A DNA stretch of 64,000 nucleotides from Gemmatimonadota bacterium (GTDB lineage: Bacteria; Gemmatimonadota; Gemmatimonadetes; Longimicrobiales; Gaopeijiaceae), in assembly GCA_016873995.1 (NCBI GenBank), contig VGVR01000015.1:1-64000 (forward strand). Reading direction: 5' to 3'. The notes under the pieces are model-generated. The model ran no database searches and was not told where the DNA came from. It worked only from the letters and a program-made list of their open reading frames with translations. Numbering within the stretch: the stretch's first letter is position 1; the number at the start of each line of letters is the position of its first letter. Made by a program: the position numbers and the translations under genes. Positions 17,618-26,346 of this stretch are shown piece by piece.

Positions 17618-18583
17618 ATGTTCCGCGTCTTCGAAAACGCCGACTACGCCTTCATTGCGAATCGCAAGAAGGCCTATGTAGTGTCCGCGGTAGCCACGAT
17701 CGTCACTGTGCTGGCGATGGCCTTCAACGTCGCCACCCTGGGCAGCTGGTTGAACTACGGGGTCGACTTCACGGGGGGATCACTCGTCCAGGTACGCTTC
17801 GAGGGCCCGGTCGAAGACAGCGAGCTGCGTACCGCACTCGGGGGAGCCGACGCGCCGCCGATCACGCGCTTCGGAGAAGCCGCGCAGCACGAGTTCGTGA
17901 TCCGCGCGCCGCTCGCCGAGGGCGCATCGATTACGGCGGTGGCCGAAGGAATCCAAGCGCAGATTCGGGACGGACTCCCGGGTCGCAACTTCGACGTGGT
18001 GCGCACCGAGCTCGTGGGCGCGAAGATCGGCGGGGAAATGCAGGGGCGTGCCGGAATGGCGATCCTGATCTCGTTCGTGCTGACGCTCATCTACCTCGCC
18101 GTGCGCTTCGAATTCCGCTTCGGTGTGGCGGCGGTCATTGCGACGGCGCACGACGTCATGCTGACCTTGGGAGTGCTGGCGCTCCTTCGCATGGAAGTCT
18201 CGCTCGCCACGGTTGCCGCGATCCTTACCATCCTCGGGTACTCGCTGAACGACACCATCGTCGTGTTCGACCGCATCCGCGAGAACCTGCACATGAAGGG
18301 AGCGCGCAAGCGTGACCCGCTCGAGCTCGTCAATCGGTCGGTCAACGAGACACTCCCCCGCACGGTGCTCACCGGCGGCGCTACGCTCGCGGTACTCCTT
18401 GCGCTGACGCTGCTGGGCGGTCCGGTGATCCGCGAGTTCGCCGTCGTCATGATCTTCGGCATCGTCGTGGGAACGTACTCGTCGATCTTCATCGGTTCGG
18501 CGGCGCTCATCGAGATCCAGAAACGCTGGGGGATCGGTGAGATCCGCGAGAAGCCGCCGCGTCCCGAGCCCGCGACGGCGTGA
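17618..18583 (+). CDS. secF: Protein translocase subunit SecF
   Basis: The start at 17618 gives MFRVFENADYAFIANRKKAY, the conserved SecF N-terminus. GVDFTGGSLVQVRF, GAKIGGEMQGRAG, ILGYSLNDTIVVFDRIRENL and NETLPRTVLTGGATLAVLLA are the family motifs, with six membrane helices over 321 residues, the normal size. It forms SecDF with the product of the gene just upstream. Its TGA overlaps the GTG start of tatD, so translation of the two is probably coupled. Confidence 0.95.
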   Translation: MFRVFENADYAFIANRKKAYVVSAVATIVTVLAMAFNVATLGSWLNYGVDFTGGSLVQVRFEGPVEDSELRTALGGADAPPITRFGEAAQHEFVIRAPLAEGASITAVAEGIQAQIRDGLPGRNFDVVRTELVGAKIGGEMQGRAGMAILISFVLTLIYLAVRFEFRFGVAAVIATAHDVMLTLGVLALLRMEVSLATVAAILTILGYSLNDTIVVFDRIRENLHMKGARKRDPLELVNRSVNETLPRTVLTGGATLAVLLALTLLGGPVIREFAVVMIFGIVVGTYSSIFIGSAALIEIQKRWGIGEIREKPPRPEPATA

Positions 18584-19350
18584 TCGAGTACTTCGACAGT
18601 CACTGTCATTTGACGGACGCCGCCTTCCGGGAAGACCGGGAGGCGGTGTTGCTTCGGGCCTCGGAGGCGGGGGTGAGGCGCATGGTGACCATCGCGTCGG
18701 ATGTGGCGGATGCGCGCGCCGCGCTGGAGCTCGCGCGCGGGCACTCCGGTGTCTGGTCGACGGTGGGCGTGCACCCGCACGAAGCGGGGAAGGCGTCGTC
18801 GTCGGCCGTCGAGGACGTCCGCGCGCTCGCCACGTCGCACGCCGAGGTGGTGGCGATCGGCGAGACCGGGCTCGACTTCCACTACGACCACTCGCCGCGC
18901 GACGTGCAGAGAGCGCTCTTCGATGCGCACCTCGCGCTGGGTGCGGAGACAGGGCTGCCGGTGATCGTGCACGCGCGTGAGGCCGACGCGGACATCGCGG
19001 CCGCTCTGCGCACGATGCCGCGCGGGACGATGGGCGTGCTACACTGCTTCACGGGCGGGGACGCCGCCTTCTCCGAGGCGATGTCCGCTGGCTGGTACGT
19101 ATCGTTCTCGGGGATCGCGTCGTTCGGGAGCTTCCGCGCCGCCGACCTCCTGCGCGAGGTGCCCGCAGACAAGCTCCTGGTCGAGACCGACGCCCCGTAC
19201 CTGGCGCCGGTGCCCTTCCGCGGCAAGCGGAACGAGCCCGCGTTCGTGGTGCGCGTGGTGGAGGCGGTGGCGCGCCTCCTGGAGCGGACCGCCGAGGAAG
19301 TCGCCGAGCTCACCACGGGGAACGCGCGCCGCTTCTACGGAGTCGCGTAG
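18580..19350 (+). CDS. tatD: TatD-family metal-dependent deoxyribonuclease
   Basis: The GTG at 18580 overlaps the secF stop. A 256-residue TIM-barrel amidohydrolase of normal length with metal ligands in FDSHCHL (HxH), GETGLDFHYDHSP (Glu), VIVHARE and HCFTG (His), and LLVETDAPYLAP (Asp). TatD proteins are Mg-dependent 3'-5' exonucleases acting on damaged DNA and RNA; some have other hydrolase roles. It is followed by mutL after 9 bp, placing two DNA-maintenance genes together. Confidence 0.92.
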   Translation: MIEYFDSHCHLTDAAFREDREAVLLRASEAGVRRMVTIASDVADARAALELARGHSGVWSTVGVHPHEAGKASSSAVEDVRALATSHAEVVAIGETGLDFHYDHSPRDVQRALFDAHLALGAETGLPVIVHAREADADIAAALRTMPRGTMGVLHCFTGGDAAFSEAMSAGWYVSFSGIASFGSFRAADLLREVPADKLLVETDAPYLAPVPFRGKRNEPAFVVRVVEAVARLLERTAEEVAELTTGNARRFYGVA

Positions 19351-19359
19351 GGGTCCGAG

Positions 19360-21264
19360 ATGGCACGGCGCATCCAGGTCCTGCCCGACGCGGTTGCGAA
19401 CCAGATCGCCGCCGGCGAGGTCGTGGAGCGGCCGGCGTCCGTAGTGAAGGAACTGGTGGAGAACGCGCTCGATGCGGGCGCCAAGCGCATCGAGGTCGTC
19501 ATGGAGCGCGGCGGCAAGCGACGCATGCGCGTGAGCGACGACGGCTGCGGCATGGGGCGCGAAGACGCGCTGCTCTGCTTGGATCGCCACGCCACCAGCA
19601 AGATCGCCGCCGCCGCCGACCTGGAGGGTGTACGCACGTTCGGCTTCCGCGGGGAAGCGCTTCCGTCCATCGCCGCCGTGTCGCACGTGACGCTGGAGAC
19701 GCGCGAGGGCGACGTCGCCGGTGGCGGCGAACCGGGCACGCGCGTCGTCGTCGAGGGCGGGCGTATCGTCTCCGTCGACGACATCGCGCGCCAGCGCGGC
19801 ACCACCGTCGAAGTACGCAACCTGTTCTACAACGCACCCGCACGGGCCAAGTTCTCGAAGGCGGTGGCGGCCGAAACGCGCGCGGTGAGCGAGGCGGTCA
19901 CCGCTCTGGCGCTGGCGAACCCACGCGTGGGCTTCGAGCTCGTGTCGGACGAGCGCACGCTGCTGGACCTGCCCGCGGTGGGCGACGCGGGCGCGCGCAT
20001 CGCGCAGGTGTGGGGGGGCGAGCAGGTTTCCACACTCGTGGAAGCAGGCGGGTCGGTGAGCGGGTTCGACCTCGGTGGCCTGGTGCAGCGGCCGGACGCC
20101 GCCAAGCCGGGCGTGCGCCGCGCGTATCTGTTCGTGAACGGGAGGCCGTTCCGCGCCGCGGGACTGCTGCGCGCGGCTGACCGCGGCTACCGCACGACCA
20201 TTCCGCACGCGGCGCGGCCGTGGGTCTTCCTCTACCTGAGGGTGCCGGGCGGAGAAGTCGACGTGAACGTGCACCCGACCAAGGCGGAAGTGCGCTTCCG
20301 CGACCAGGCGCTCGTGGAGCAGCTGGTCGAGGACGTGGTGCGTGGGGCGCTCGAGGGCGCGGACTCGTCGGCGACGCTCGATCGTGAGGTTGGGATGCCG
20401 CGGTTGGTCGTGCGGGATCGGCCGCTACCGGCGTCGTCGCAGTGGCCGACCGCGCCGCCGTCTCCCGCGGCAGCGTCGCCCGGGAGGTCGACGTCGTCCG
20501 CCGCATCGGCTGCCGCAGCGGCGGCCTCGTCCGTTGCGCCGGCGGCGCCCTCGTCGTCCACGCCGTCGGCGGCGGCGAGGCACCAGCGCGCCTCGCCCGA
20601 CTCCCAGATGGCGCTCTTCGTGTCCGGTGCGGCGGAGCCCTCTGGCGCCGCCGAAGTCGCCGCCGACGGCGCGCCGGCCCTCCCCGCGGGTCGCCCGCGC
20701 CTCTGGCAGGTGCTCGACACCTACGTACTCGCCGAGACGCGCGACGGGATCCTGATCATCGACCAGCACTCGGCGCACGAGCGCATCCTCTTCCAGCGCC
20801 TCATGGATGCGTTCGCGGCGGGCGGCCAGCACGGTCAGCGGCTGCTCTTTCCGCTCACGCTGCGACTCACCGCGCCGGAGGTCGCGCTGCTCGGCGACCT
20901 CGAGGGGCTCTTCCGGCGCGTAGGTTTCGAGGTGGAGCCGTTCGGGGGGGACACCGTCATCGTGCAGGCGGTACCGAACCCGCACCCCTGGTTCGACGCC
21001 GAGCGGGCGCTGCGCGAGATGGTCCACGAACTCACGCACGGCTCGGAGCTGGTGCGCTCGGCCAAGAACCAGCACGAGCGCATCGCCATGACGTTCGCGT
21101 GCAAGAGCGCGATCAAGGCGGGGCAGCGGCTCTCCGACGCCGAGATGCAGCGTCTCTTCGATCAGCTCTTCGCCACCGAGCTGCCGCACCACGACGTGCA
21201 CGGCCGGCCGACCATCGTGCGGCTCTCCGCGCGCGAGCTGTCGAGAAAGTTCGGGCGCACGTGA
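19360..21264 (+). CDS. mutL: DNA mismatch repair protein MutL
   Basis: The N-terminal GHKL ATPase is intact: NQIAAGEVVERPASVVKELV, DDGCGM, TFGFRGEALPSIAAVS, then NPTKAEVRF-type transducer sequence. A Pro/Ala/Ser-rich linker (about residues 350-420) leads to a C-terminal dimerisation domain. The endonuclease motif DQHAxxExxxxE reads DQHSAHERILFQ (from residue 468), so the last Glu is Gln, and the CPHGRP zinc motif reads DVHGRPT without the Cys. Nicking activity may therefore be weak or altered. It coordinates mismatch repair downstream of MutS, which is not in the window. Its stop overlaps the miaA start. Confidence 0.95.
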   Translation: MARRIQVLPDAVANQIAAGEVVERPASVVKELVENALDAGAKRIEVVMERGGKRRMRVSDDGCGMGREDALLCLDRHATSKIAAAADLEGVRTFGFRGEALPSIAAVSHVTLETREGDVAGGGEPGTRVVVEGGRIVSVDDIARQRGTTVEVRNLFYNAPARAKFSKAVAAETRAVSEAVTALALANPRVGFELVSDERTLLDLPAVGDAGARIAQVWGGEQVSTLVEAGGSVSGFDLGGLVQRPDAAKPGVRRAYLFVNGRPFRAAGLLRAADRGYRTTIPHAARPWVFLYLRVPGGEVDVNVHPTKAEVRFRDQALVEQLVEDVVRGALEGADSSATLDREVGMPRLVVRDRPLPASSQWPTAPPSPAAASPGRSTSSAASAAAAAASSVAPAAPSSSTPSAAARHQRASPDSQMALFVSGAAEPSGAAEVAADGAPALPAGRPRLWQVLDTYVLAETRDGILIIDQHSAHERILFQRLMDAFAAGGQHGQRLLFPLTLRLTAPEVALLGDLEGLFRRVGFEVEPFGGDTVIVQAVPNPHPWFDAERALREMVHELTHGSELVRSAKNQHERIAMTFACKSAIKAGQRLSDAEMQRLFDQLFATELPHHDVHGRPTIVRLSARELSRKFGRT

Positions 21265-22229
21265 GCGCAGGGCCGATGTTCCTGGCCGTCGTCGGGGCGA
21301 CGGCCACGGGGAAGACCGGCGTGTCGCTCGCCATCGCCGCGCGCGTCCGAGCCGAGATCGTGAGCATGGACTCGCGGCAGGTGTACCGCGGCATGGACGT
21401 GGGGACCGCCAAGGCGACAGCGGCCGAACGCGCGCTCGTGCCGCACCACGGCCTCAACCTCGTGGACCCGGACGGGCGGTACTCGGCGGGGCGCTTCGCG
21501 CGCGACGCACGCGGCTGGATCGCGGGCACCCGCGCGCGCAGGAGCCTGCCCCTGCTGGTGGGGGGGACGGGATTCTTCCTGCGCGCCGTCACCGAGCCGA
21601 TCTTCGCCGAGCCGCCGCTCGACCCTGTGCGGCAGGACGCGCTGCGCCGGTGGCTCAGGCGGCAGGACCGGGAGGTGCTGGCGCGCTGGGTGGACGCGCT
21701 CGATCCGGACCGCGCGGCGCTCGCCCGCGAGGGTGGACCTCAGCGGCTTTCGAGGACGCTCGAGGTGGCGCTCCTCACCGGGAGACCGCTCTCCTGGTGG
21801 CATCGACATGCCCTGCCCGAGGCCGACGGGCTTCCTGGTGTGATCGTGGTGCTCGATCTTCCGCGCGACGAGTTGGATCGCCGCATCGACGTTCGCGTGG
21901 CCTCGATGCTGGAGGGCGGCTTGGTGAACGAGGTGCGCGCGCTCCTGGACGCCGGGTACGGCGAAGACGCCCCCGGCATGACGGGGACCGGGTACCGCGA
22001 GATTGCAGCACACCTGCGGGGAGAGGTGTCGCTGGAGGACGCGGCGGAGCGAGTCCGAATGAGCACACGGCAGTACGCCCGGCGGCAGCTCACCTGGCTC
22101 CGCCACCAGCTTCCGGGGAGTGCGGTGCGTTTGGATGCGACGGCGTCCCTGGAACAGCTGGCGGAAGCGGCGCTCGCGGCGTACGAGCAGGCGGGGGGCG
22201 TGGTGTCACGACGGGAGGCGAGGACGTGA
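21261..22229 (+). CDS. miaA: tRNA dimethylallyltransferase MiaA
   Basis: Starts at GTG 21261, overlapping the mutL stop (GTGA). The P-loop GATATGKTGVS, DSRQVYRGMDVGTAK, GGTGFFLRA and the basic C-terminal STRQYARRQLTWLRH are the family landmarks over 322 residues. It adds an isopentenyl-type group to A37 of tRNAs reading UNN codons. The mutL-miaA order is widely conserved in bacteria. Its stop overlaps the bshA start in the same way. Confidence 0.95.
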   Translation: MSAGPMFLAVVGATATGKTGVSLAIAARVRAEIVSMDSRQVYRGMDVGTAKATAAERALVPHHGLNLVDPDGRYSAGRFARDARGWIAGTRARRSLPLLVGGTGFFLRAVTEPIFAEPPLDPVRQDALRRWLRRQDREVLARWVDALDPDRAALAREGGPQRLSRTLEVALLTGRPLSWWHRHALPEADGLPGVIVVLDLPRDELDRRIDVRVASMLEGGLVNEVRALLDAGYGEDAPGMTGTGYREIAAHLRGEVSLEDAAERVRMSTRQYARRQLTWLRHQLPGSAVRLDATASLEQLAEAALAAYEQAGGVVSRREART

Positions 22230-23356
22230 AGATCGGGATCACATGCTATCCGACCTACGGCGGCTCGGGCGCCGTGGCCACGGAGCTCGGGCTCGCGCTG
22301 GCCGAGCGGGGTCACGAGGTGCACTTCGTGACCTACGCGCAGCCGTTCCGCCTGGTCGGGCTGCACGAGCTGGTCTTCTATCACGAGGTCGAGATGGAGG
22401 ACTACCCGCTCTTCGAGTACCCGCCGTACTCGCTCGCGCTCGCCGTGGCGCTGCACGACGCCGCCCGCCGCGAGGAGCTCGACGTCCTCCACATGCACTA
22501 CGCGATCCCGCACGCGGCCGCGGCGTACCTCGCCAAGCAGATGCTCGCCGCCGAGCGCGACATCAAGATCGTGACCACGCTGCACGGGACCGACATCACG
22601 CTGGTCGGGCTGCACCCCTCGTTCCGGGCGATCACGCGCTTCTCGATCCTGCAGTCCGACGGACTCTCGGCGGTCTCGCAGTTCCTGAAGGAGGAGACCG
22701 TGCGGCACTTCTCGGTGCCGCCGCACCGCATCGAGGTGATTCCCAACTTCGTCGACATCGACGTGTGGCGCCGCGACCGCGAGCCGTGCCACCGGTCGAA
22801 GCTGGCGCCCGAGGGGGAGAAGATCGTCATGCACGTGTCGAACTTCCGCGCCGTGAAGCGCGTGCAGGACGTCGTGGAGGTGTTCGCCAAGATCCGCGCG
22901 AAGGTGCGAGCGCGTCTCGTGCTGGTGGGTGAGGGGCCCGAGCGGCCGCGTGCGCTCGAGCGGGCCGCCGAGCTGGGCCTGGGAGACGACGTGCGCTTTC
23001 TGGGCCGGCACGCCTCGGTCGAGGAGCTGCTCGCCTGTGCCGACCTCTTCCTGCTCCCATCGGCTTCCGAGTCGTTCGGCCTCGCGGCCCTGGAGGCGAT
23101 GGCGTGCGGAGCGCCCGTCGTCGCGTCGAGGGCGGGCGGCATTCCCGAGGTGGTGGAGGACGGCGTGTCGGGGTACTTGCTCCCCGTCGGCGCCGTCGAC
23201 GCCATGGCGGAGGCGGGCATCCGGATTCTGTCGGACGACGCGCACCGCACGCAGCTATCGGCGCAGGCGCGCCAGGTCGCAGTCGAGCGCTTCTCGGCCA
23301 GCGCGATCGTGCCGCGGTACGAGGCGCTGTACGAGCGCGTCTTGGCCGACAAATGA
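22226..23356 (+). CDS. bshA: N-acetyl-alpha-D-glucosaminyl L-malate synthase BshA
   Basis: The GTG at 22226 lies 7 nt after GGGAGG and overlaps the miaA stop. It begins VKIGITCYPTYGGSGAVATE and contains HEVHFVTYAQPFRL, DYPLFEYPPYSLALA, HMHYAIPHAAAAYLAKQM and the GT4 donor-site region SASESFGLAALEAMACG. These are specific to BshA among GT4 glycosyltransferases. It transfers GlcNAc from UDP-GlcNAc to L-malate, the first step of bacillithiol synthesis. bshB and bshC are not in the window. Length (376 residues) is normal. Confidence 0.92.
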   Translation: MKIGITCYPTYGGSGAVATELGLALAERGHEVHFVTYAQPFRLVGLHELVFYHEVEMEDYPLFEYPPYSLALAVALHDAARREELDVLHMHYAIPHAAAAYLAKQMLAAERDIKIVTTLHGTDITLVGLHPSFRAITRFSILQSDGLSAVSQFLKEETVRHFSVPPHRIEVIPNFVDIDVWRRDREPCHRSKLAPEGEKIVMHVSNFRAVKRVQDVVEVFAKIRAKVRARLVLVGEGPERPRALERAAELGLGDDVRFLGRHASVEELLACADLFLLPSASESFGLAALEAMACGAPVVASRAGGIPEVVEDGVSGYLLPVGAVDAMAEAGIRILSDDAHRTQLSAQARQVAVERFSASAIVPRYEALYERVLADK

Positions 23357-24132
23357 CCTATCTCGAAGCCCTCGTCCTCGGGTTCGTGCAGGGCGCGACC
23401 GAGTTCCTGCCCGTGTCGAGCTCGGGGCACCTCGTGATCGCCCAGACGCTCCTCGGCGTGGAGGCGCCCGGTATCGTCTTCGAGGTCGCCGTTCACCTCG
23501 CCACGCTGGTGTCGATCCTGGTCGCGTACCGGACGCGCGTATGGGACCTCGGCCGCGGCGCACTCGCGCGCGACCCGAGCGCGCTGCGCTACCTGGCGTT
23601 CGTGGTGTTCGCGAGCGTGCCGGCGGGTCTCGTGGGTGTCTTAGCGAAGGACCAGGTGGAGGCGCTCTTCGAGAGCCCGGTGGTCCCCGGCGTCGGGCTT
23701 CTGATCACCGGCGTGCTGCTCTGGAGCTCGCGCTCGGCGCTCCCGCGCGCGAGCGGCACCGTGTCGACGTGGACCATCGCCCTCGCCATCGGGGTCGCGC
23801 AGGCGTTCGCGATCACCCCCGGCGTGTCGCGCTCGGGTACGACGATCGTCGCGGCGCTCTGGCTCGGTGTGGAGGCGCGCGAAGCCGCGGCGTTCTCGTT
23901 CCTGATGGCGATCCCCGCGATCGCCGGCGCGGCGGTCCTCGAGCTGCCGGACCTGTCGGGGGCCGGACTCGACTGGGGCGTGCTCGCGCTGGGCAGCGTG
24001 GTCGCGGCCGTCGTGGGCATCCTCGCGATCCGGACGCTGGTGGCGCTCCTCGCGAGCCGCTCGTTCCACGCGTTCGCGCCGTACTGCTGGGCGGTGGGGG
24101 CGCTCTTCTTGATCTACCTGGGGGTGCGGTGA
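23353..24132 (+). CDS. uppP: Undecaprenyl-diphosphatase UppP (BacA type)
   Basis: ATG 23353 overlaps the bshA stop (ATGA). Start MTYLEALVLGFVQGATEFLP continues with PVSSSGHLVI (the catalytic (E/Q)xxxE plus PGxSRSG family signatures are seen as QGATEFLPVSSSGH and TPGVSRSGTT). About eight membrane helices in 259 residues, the usual size. It recycles the lipid carrier for peptidoglycan and other wall polymers by removing one phosphate from undecaprenyl diphosphate, and its gain confers bacitracin tolerance in other bacteria. The next gene overlaps its stop. Confidence 0.94.
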   Translation: MTYLEALVLGFVQGATEFLPVSSSGHLVIAQTLLGVEAPGIVFEVAVHLATLVSILVAYRTRVWDLGRGALARDPSALRYLAFVVFASVPAGLVGVLAKDQVEALFESPVVPGVGLLITGVLLWSSRSALPRASGTVSTWTIALAIGVAQAFAITPGVSRSGTTIVAALWLGVEAREAAAFSFLMAIPAIAGAAVLELPDLSGAGLDWGVLALGSVVAAVVGILAIRTLVALLASRSFHAFAPYCWAVGALFLIYLGVR

Positions 24133-24881
24133 AGGGGGCGCGGCCGCTCGAACGCTGGGACGGCGCGCCCGTCGAGTCGTGGCGGACTGCTTGGGGGGTG
24201 CCGCGGCTCGAGGTCTACGCGAGCATCGGATCGACGAACGACCGGGCGCTCGAGCTGGCGGCCGACGCGTCGCACGCCTTTGCCGTGGTGATCGCCGACG
24301 AGCAGACCGCGGGGCGGGGCAGGCGGGGCGCCGGCTGGCACTCACCGCCGGGGTCGGGGCTCTGGATGTCCGTGGTGCTCCCCTGGTCTCGGCCGGCCCC
24401 CTTCGTGACGCTCGTCATCGGGCTGGCGGCCGCGGAGGCGGTCGAGATGGCGGCGGGGGACGGCGTGCGGATCGGGCTCAAATGGCCCAACGACCTGTAC
24501 GTCGGGGGGCGCAAGCTGGGCGGCGTGCTCTGCGAGTCGGCGGGGGCGGCGGCGGTAGCCGGCCTCGGGATCAACCTCAGACCCGTCGTGGTCGACCGTG
24601 CGACGTCGCTCGAAGCGGAGAGCGGTAGACTGTTTTCTGCCAGCGTGTTGGCCGGATCCATCGTAGCTTCGCTCAAGCGGTGTTCGGCGCCGGTGGGCGC
24701 GCTCGATGGCGCGACGCTGGCTGGGCTCGGGGCGCGCGACGCCCTCGCCGGCCAGGCCGTGGAGACCGACGAGCAGGGCCCCGGGACCGCCCGTGGGATC
24801 GACCGGGACGGTGCGCTCGTCCTGGAGCGGCCCGATGGATCCCGGGTACGCGTGGGGGCTGGAAGCGTCCGCCTGCTCTAG
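24129..24881 (+). CDS. birA: Biotin-[acetyl-CoA-carboxylase] ligase, class I (no HTH)
   Basis: GTG 24129 overlaps the uppP stop. IGSTNDRALELA, TAGRGRRGAGWHSPPGSGLW, KWPNDLYVGGRKLGGVLCE and GLGINL are the ATP/biotin-binding motifs, followed by the small C-terminal SH3-like domain (GTARGIDRDGALVLERPDGS). The N-terminal DNA-binding domain of the bifunctional BirA repressor is missing, so this is a single-function ligase. It makes biotinyl-AMP and attaches biotin to carboxylase carrier proteins. The biotin ligase-pantothenate kinase pairing (with coaX next) is common. Confidence 0.93.
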   Translation: MKGARPLERWDGAPVESWRTAWGVPRLEVYASIGSTNDRALELAADASHAFAVVIADEQTAGRGRRGAGWHSPPGSGLWMSVVLPWSRPAPFVTLVIGLAAAEAVEMAAGDGVRIGLKWPNDLYVGGRKLGGVLCESAGAAAVAGLGINLRPVVVDRATSLEAESGRLFSASVLAGSIVASLKRCSAPVGALDGATLAGLGARDALAGQAVETDEQGPGTARGIDRDGALVLERPDGSRVRVGAGSVRLL

Positions 24882-24930
24882 TCTTCCTGCACTCGATCGC
24901 TCAGCACTGATCCTTCGCCTCGGAGACCCC

Positions 24931-25716
24931 GTGCAGCTCGTCGTCGACGTCGGCAACACCGAGACCGTGGTCGGGGTGGCGCCCCGAGTCACCGAGATCA
25001 GCGCGTTCTGGCGCATCAGCTCCAACGTGCCGCGCACGGCCGACGAGCTCACAGCGCTCTTGCGCGCCCTCATGGCGGGAGATGCGGTCGATGCCACGAA
25101 GATCCGGCGCGGGGTGATCGGCTCCGTGGTTCCGTCGCTCAACCAGGTGTGGTCCGAGTCGCTCAGCAAGGTCGTGCGCGGCCCCGTCGTGTCCGTCGGC
25201 CCGCGCTCGGAGTTGCCCATCCGGCTCGACGTGGACGAGCCGCTCACCGTCGGCGCCGACCGCATCGCGAACACTTTGGCCGCGCGCGAGATCTATCAGC
25301 GCGACACCATCGCGGTCGACTTGGGCACCGCGACCACGTTCGACTGCATCACGCGCGAGGGCGTCTTCGTGGGCGGCGTGATCTCGCCTGGGCTCCAGGC
25401 CGGCCTCGACTGGTTGGCAGCCCGCACCGCCAAGCTCCCGCGTGTGGAGCTCCAGCCGCCCAAGTCCGTGATCGGACGGCGCACCGAGGCGTGCATCCAG
25501 AGCGGCGTCTTCTACCAAGCGGTAGACGCGGTTGACGGCATCGTGCGGCGCATCAAGGAGGAGTGGAAGAGGCCCGACGCCTTCGTCGTGGCGACCGGCG
25601 GGTTCTCACACGTGATCGGGCCGCACCTCACCACCGTGGATAAGCTGGAGCCCCACCTCACGCTCTACGGCCTCGCCATGGCGGGAGAGCGCATCGGCGG
25701 CACGGGAGGCGGCTGA
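24931..25716 (+). CDS. coaX: Type III pantothenate kinase
   Basis: The GTG at 24931 is preceded by GGAG (24922-24925) and begins VQLVVDVGNTETVVGV, the phosphate-1 motif of the ASKHA fold. PLTVGADRIANTLAAREIY, TIAVDLGTATTFDCI and GGVISPGLQAGLDWLAARTA are the family signatures in 261 residues. It phosphorylates pantothenate in the first step of coenzyme A synthesis and, unlike type I, is not inhibited by CoA. The last 52 bp overlap the 3' end of the opposite-strand regulator gene. Confidence 0.94.
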   Translation: MQLVVDVGNTETVVGVAPRVTEISAFWRISSNVPRTADELTALLRALMAGDAVDATKIRRGVIGSVVPSLNQVWSESLSKVVRGPVVSVGPRSELPIRLDVDEPLTVGADRIANTLAAREIYQRDTIAVDLGTATTFDCITREGVFVGGVISPGLQAGLDWLAARTAKLPRVELQPPKSVIGRRTEACIQSGVFYQAVDAVDGIVRRIKEEWKRPDAFVVATGGFSHVIGPHLTTVDKLEPHLTLYGLAMAGERIGGTGGG

Positions 25717-26120
25717 GCCGCGGCCGCGAGTCGCTGCGCCGCGTAGCGTCCGGCGACCGTGAGGCGCACCGCGACCTTCCGGCGGTCGTACATCGTCCAG
25801 GGTGCGCGGAAGACGAGGCCCGCCTCCACGAGCGCGTCCAGGTGATACGCCATCGTCGAAGGTCGCACGCCGAGTAGGCTCTTCAACTGGCGTGCGGAGA
25901 GCCCGTAGCTGGTTGCGTTGGCCAGGCGGGCGAGGATGAGGACGCGGACAGGGCCGAACGGTACCGGCCAGCCGTGCCCGCGCGCGATCAGGTCGAAGCG
26001 ATCGGAGGCCAGGCGGAGGACGCGCCAGGCGTGCTCGAGCTCGTCGACGTCGACGCGCTCGCGGGCGGGTCGAAAGTTGGCCGGCCCCACGTCTGCTGCC
26101 GCCACCGTCGGGACGTCCAT
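25665..26120 (-). CDS. Winged-helix (ArsR/MarR-like) transcriptional regulator
   Basis: The ATG at 26118-26120 is preceded by GGAGGAGG and gives MDVPTVAAADVGPANFRPAR, preferred over a start 20 residues upstream. Residues about 55-125 form a winged HTH: PVRVLILARLANATSYGLSA, RQLKSLLGVRPSTMAYHLDA (recognition helix) and EAGLVFRAPWTMYDRRKVAV (wing). No metal or ligand-binding motif is evident. The upstream region carries two strong palindromes (26155-26170 and 26270-26287), plausible autoregulatory operators. Its 3' end runs 52 bp into coaX on the other strand. Confidence 0.8.
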   Translation of the reverse strand: MDVPTVAAADVGPANFRPARERVDVDELEHAWRVLRLASDRFDLIARGHGWPVPFGPVRVLILARLANATSYGLSARQLKSLLGVRPSTMAYHLDALVEAGLVFRAPWTMYDRRKVAVRLTVAGRYAAQRLAAAAQPPPVPPMRSPAMARP

Positions 26121-26148
26121 GCCTCCTCCACAGCCATTTTGGGAATGA

Positions 26149-26170
26149 TTCGAAAGTCGAACGATCGACT
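26149..26170. promoter_or_regulatory. Overlapping inverted repeats upstream of the winged-helix gene
   Basis: TTCGA-AAG-TCGAA (26149-26161) overlaps AGTCGA-ACGA-TCGACT (26155-26170), both perfect. They sit 29-50 nt upstream of the regulator start codon, where an operator would be expected. Confidence 0.5.
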
Positions 26171-26269
26171 GTTGCCGCACGGAGGGGTGCCTGCGGCGGC
26201 TCCGCAGCGCTCACCCATCAAGCTGCGATTCGCGGCGGGGCGCGAGGATAGCCAGATGGGTCGGGTCCT

Positions 26270-26287
26270 GAAGTTCGTTCGAACTTC
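26270..26287. promoter_or_regulatory. 18-bp palindrome, possible operator
   Basis: GAAGTTCG-TT-CGAACTTC is a perfect palindrome, followed by two CGAAACG direct repeats (26287-26293, 26298-26304). It shares the TTCGAA core of the site at 26149-26170. It lies in the 226-bp non-coding gap between the regulator and the 3' end of the DUF5916 gene; nothing else is seen in that gap. Confidence 0.45.
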
Positions 26288-26346
26288 GAAACGTTCTCGA
26301 AACGGTTGCGGGGGACCCCCCTAGGGTCCATCTCCTTCGCCCACTC

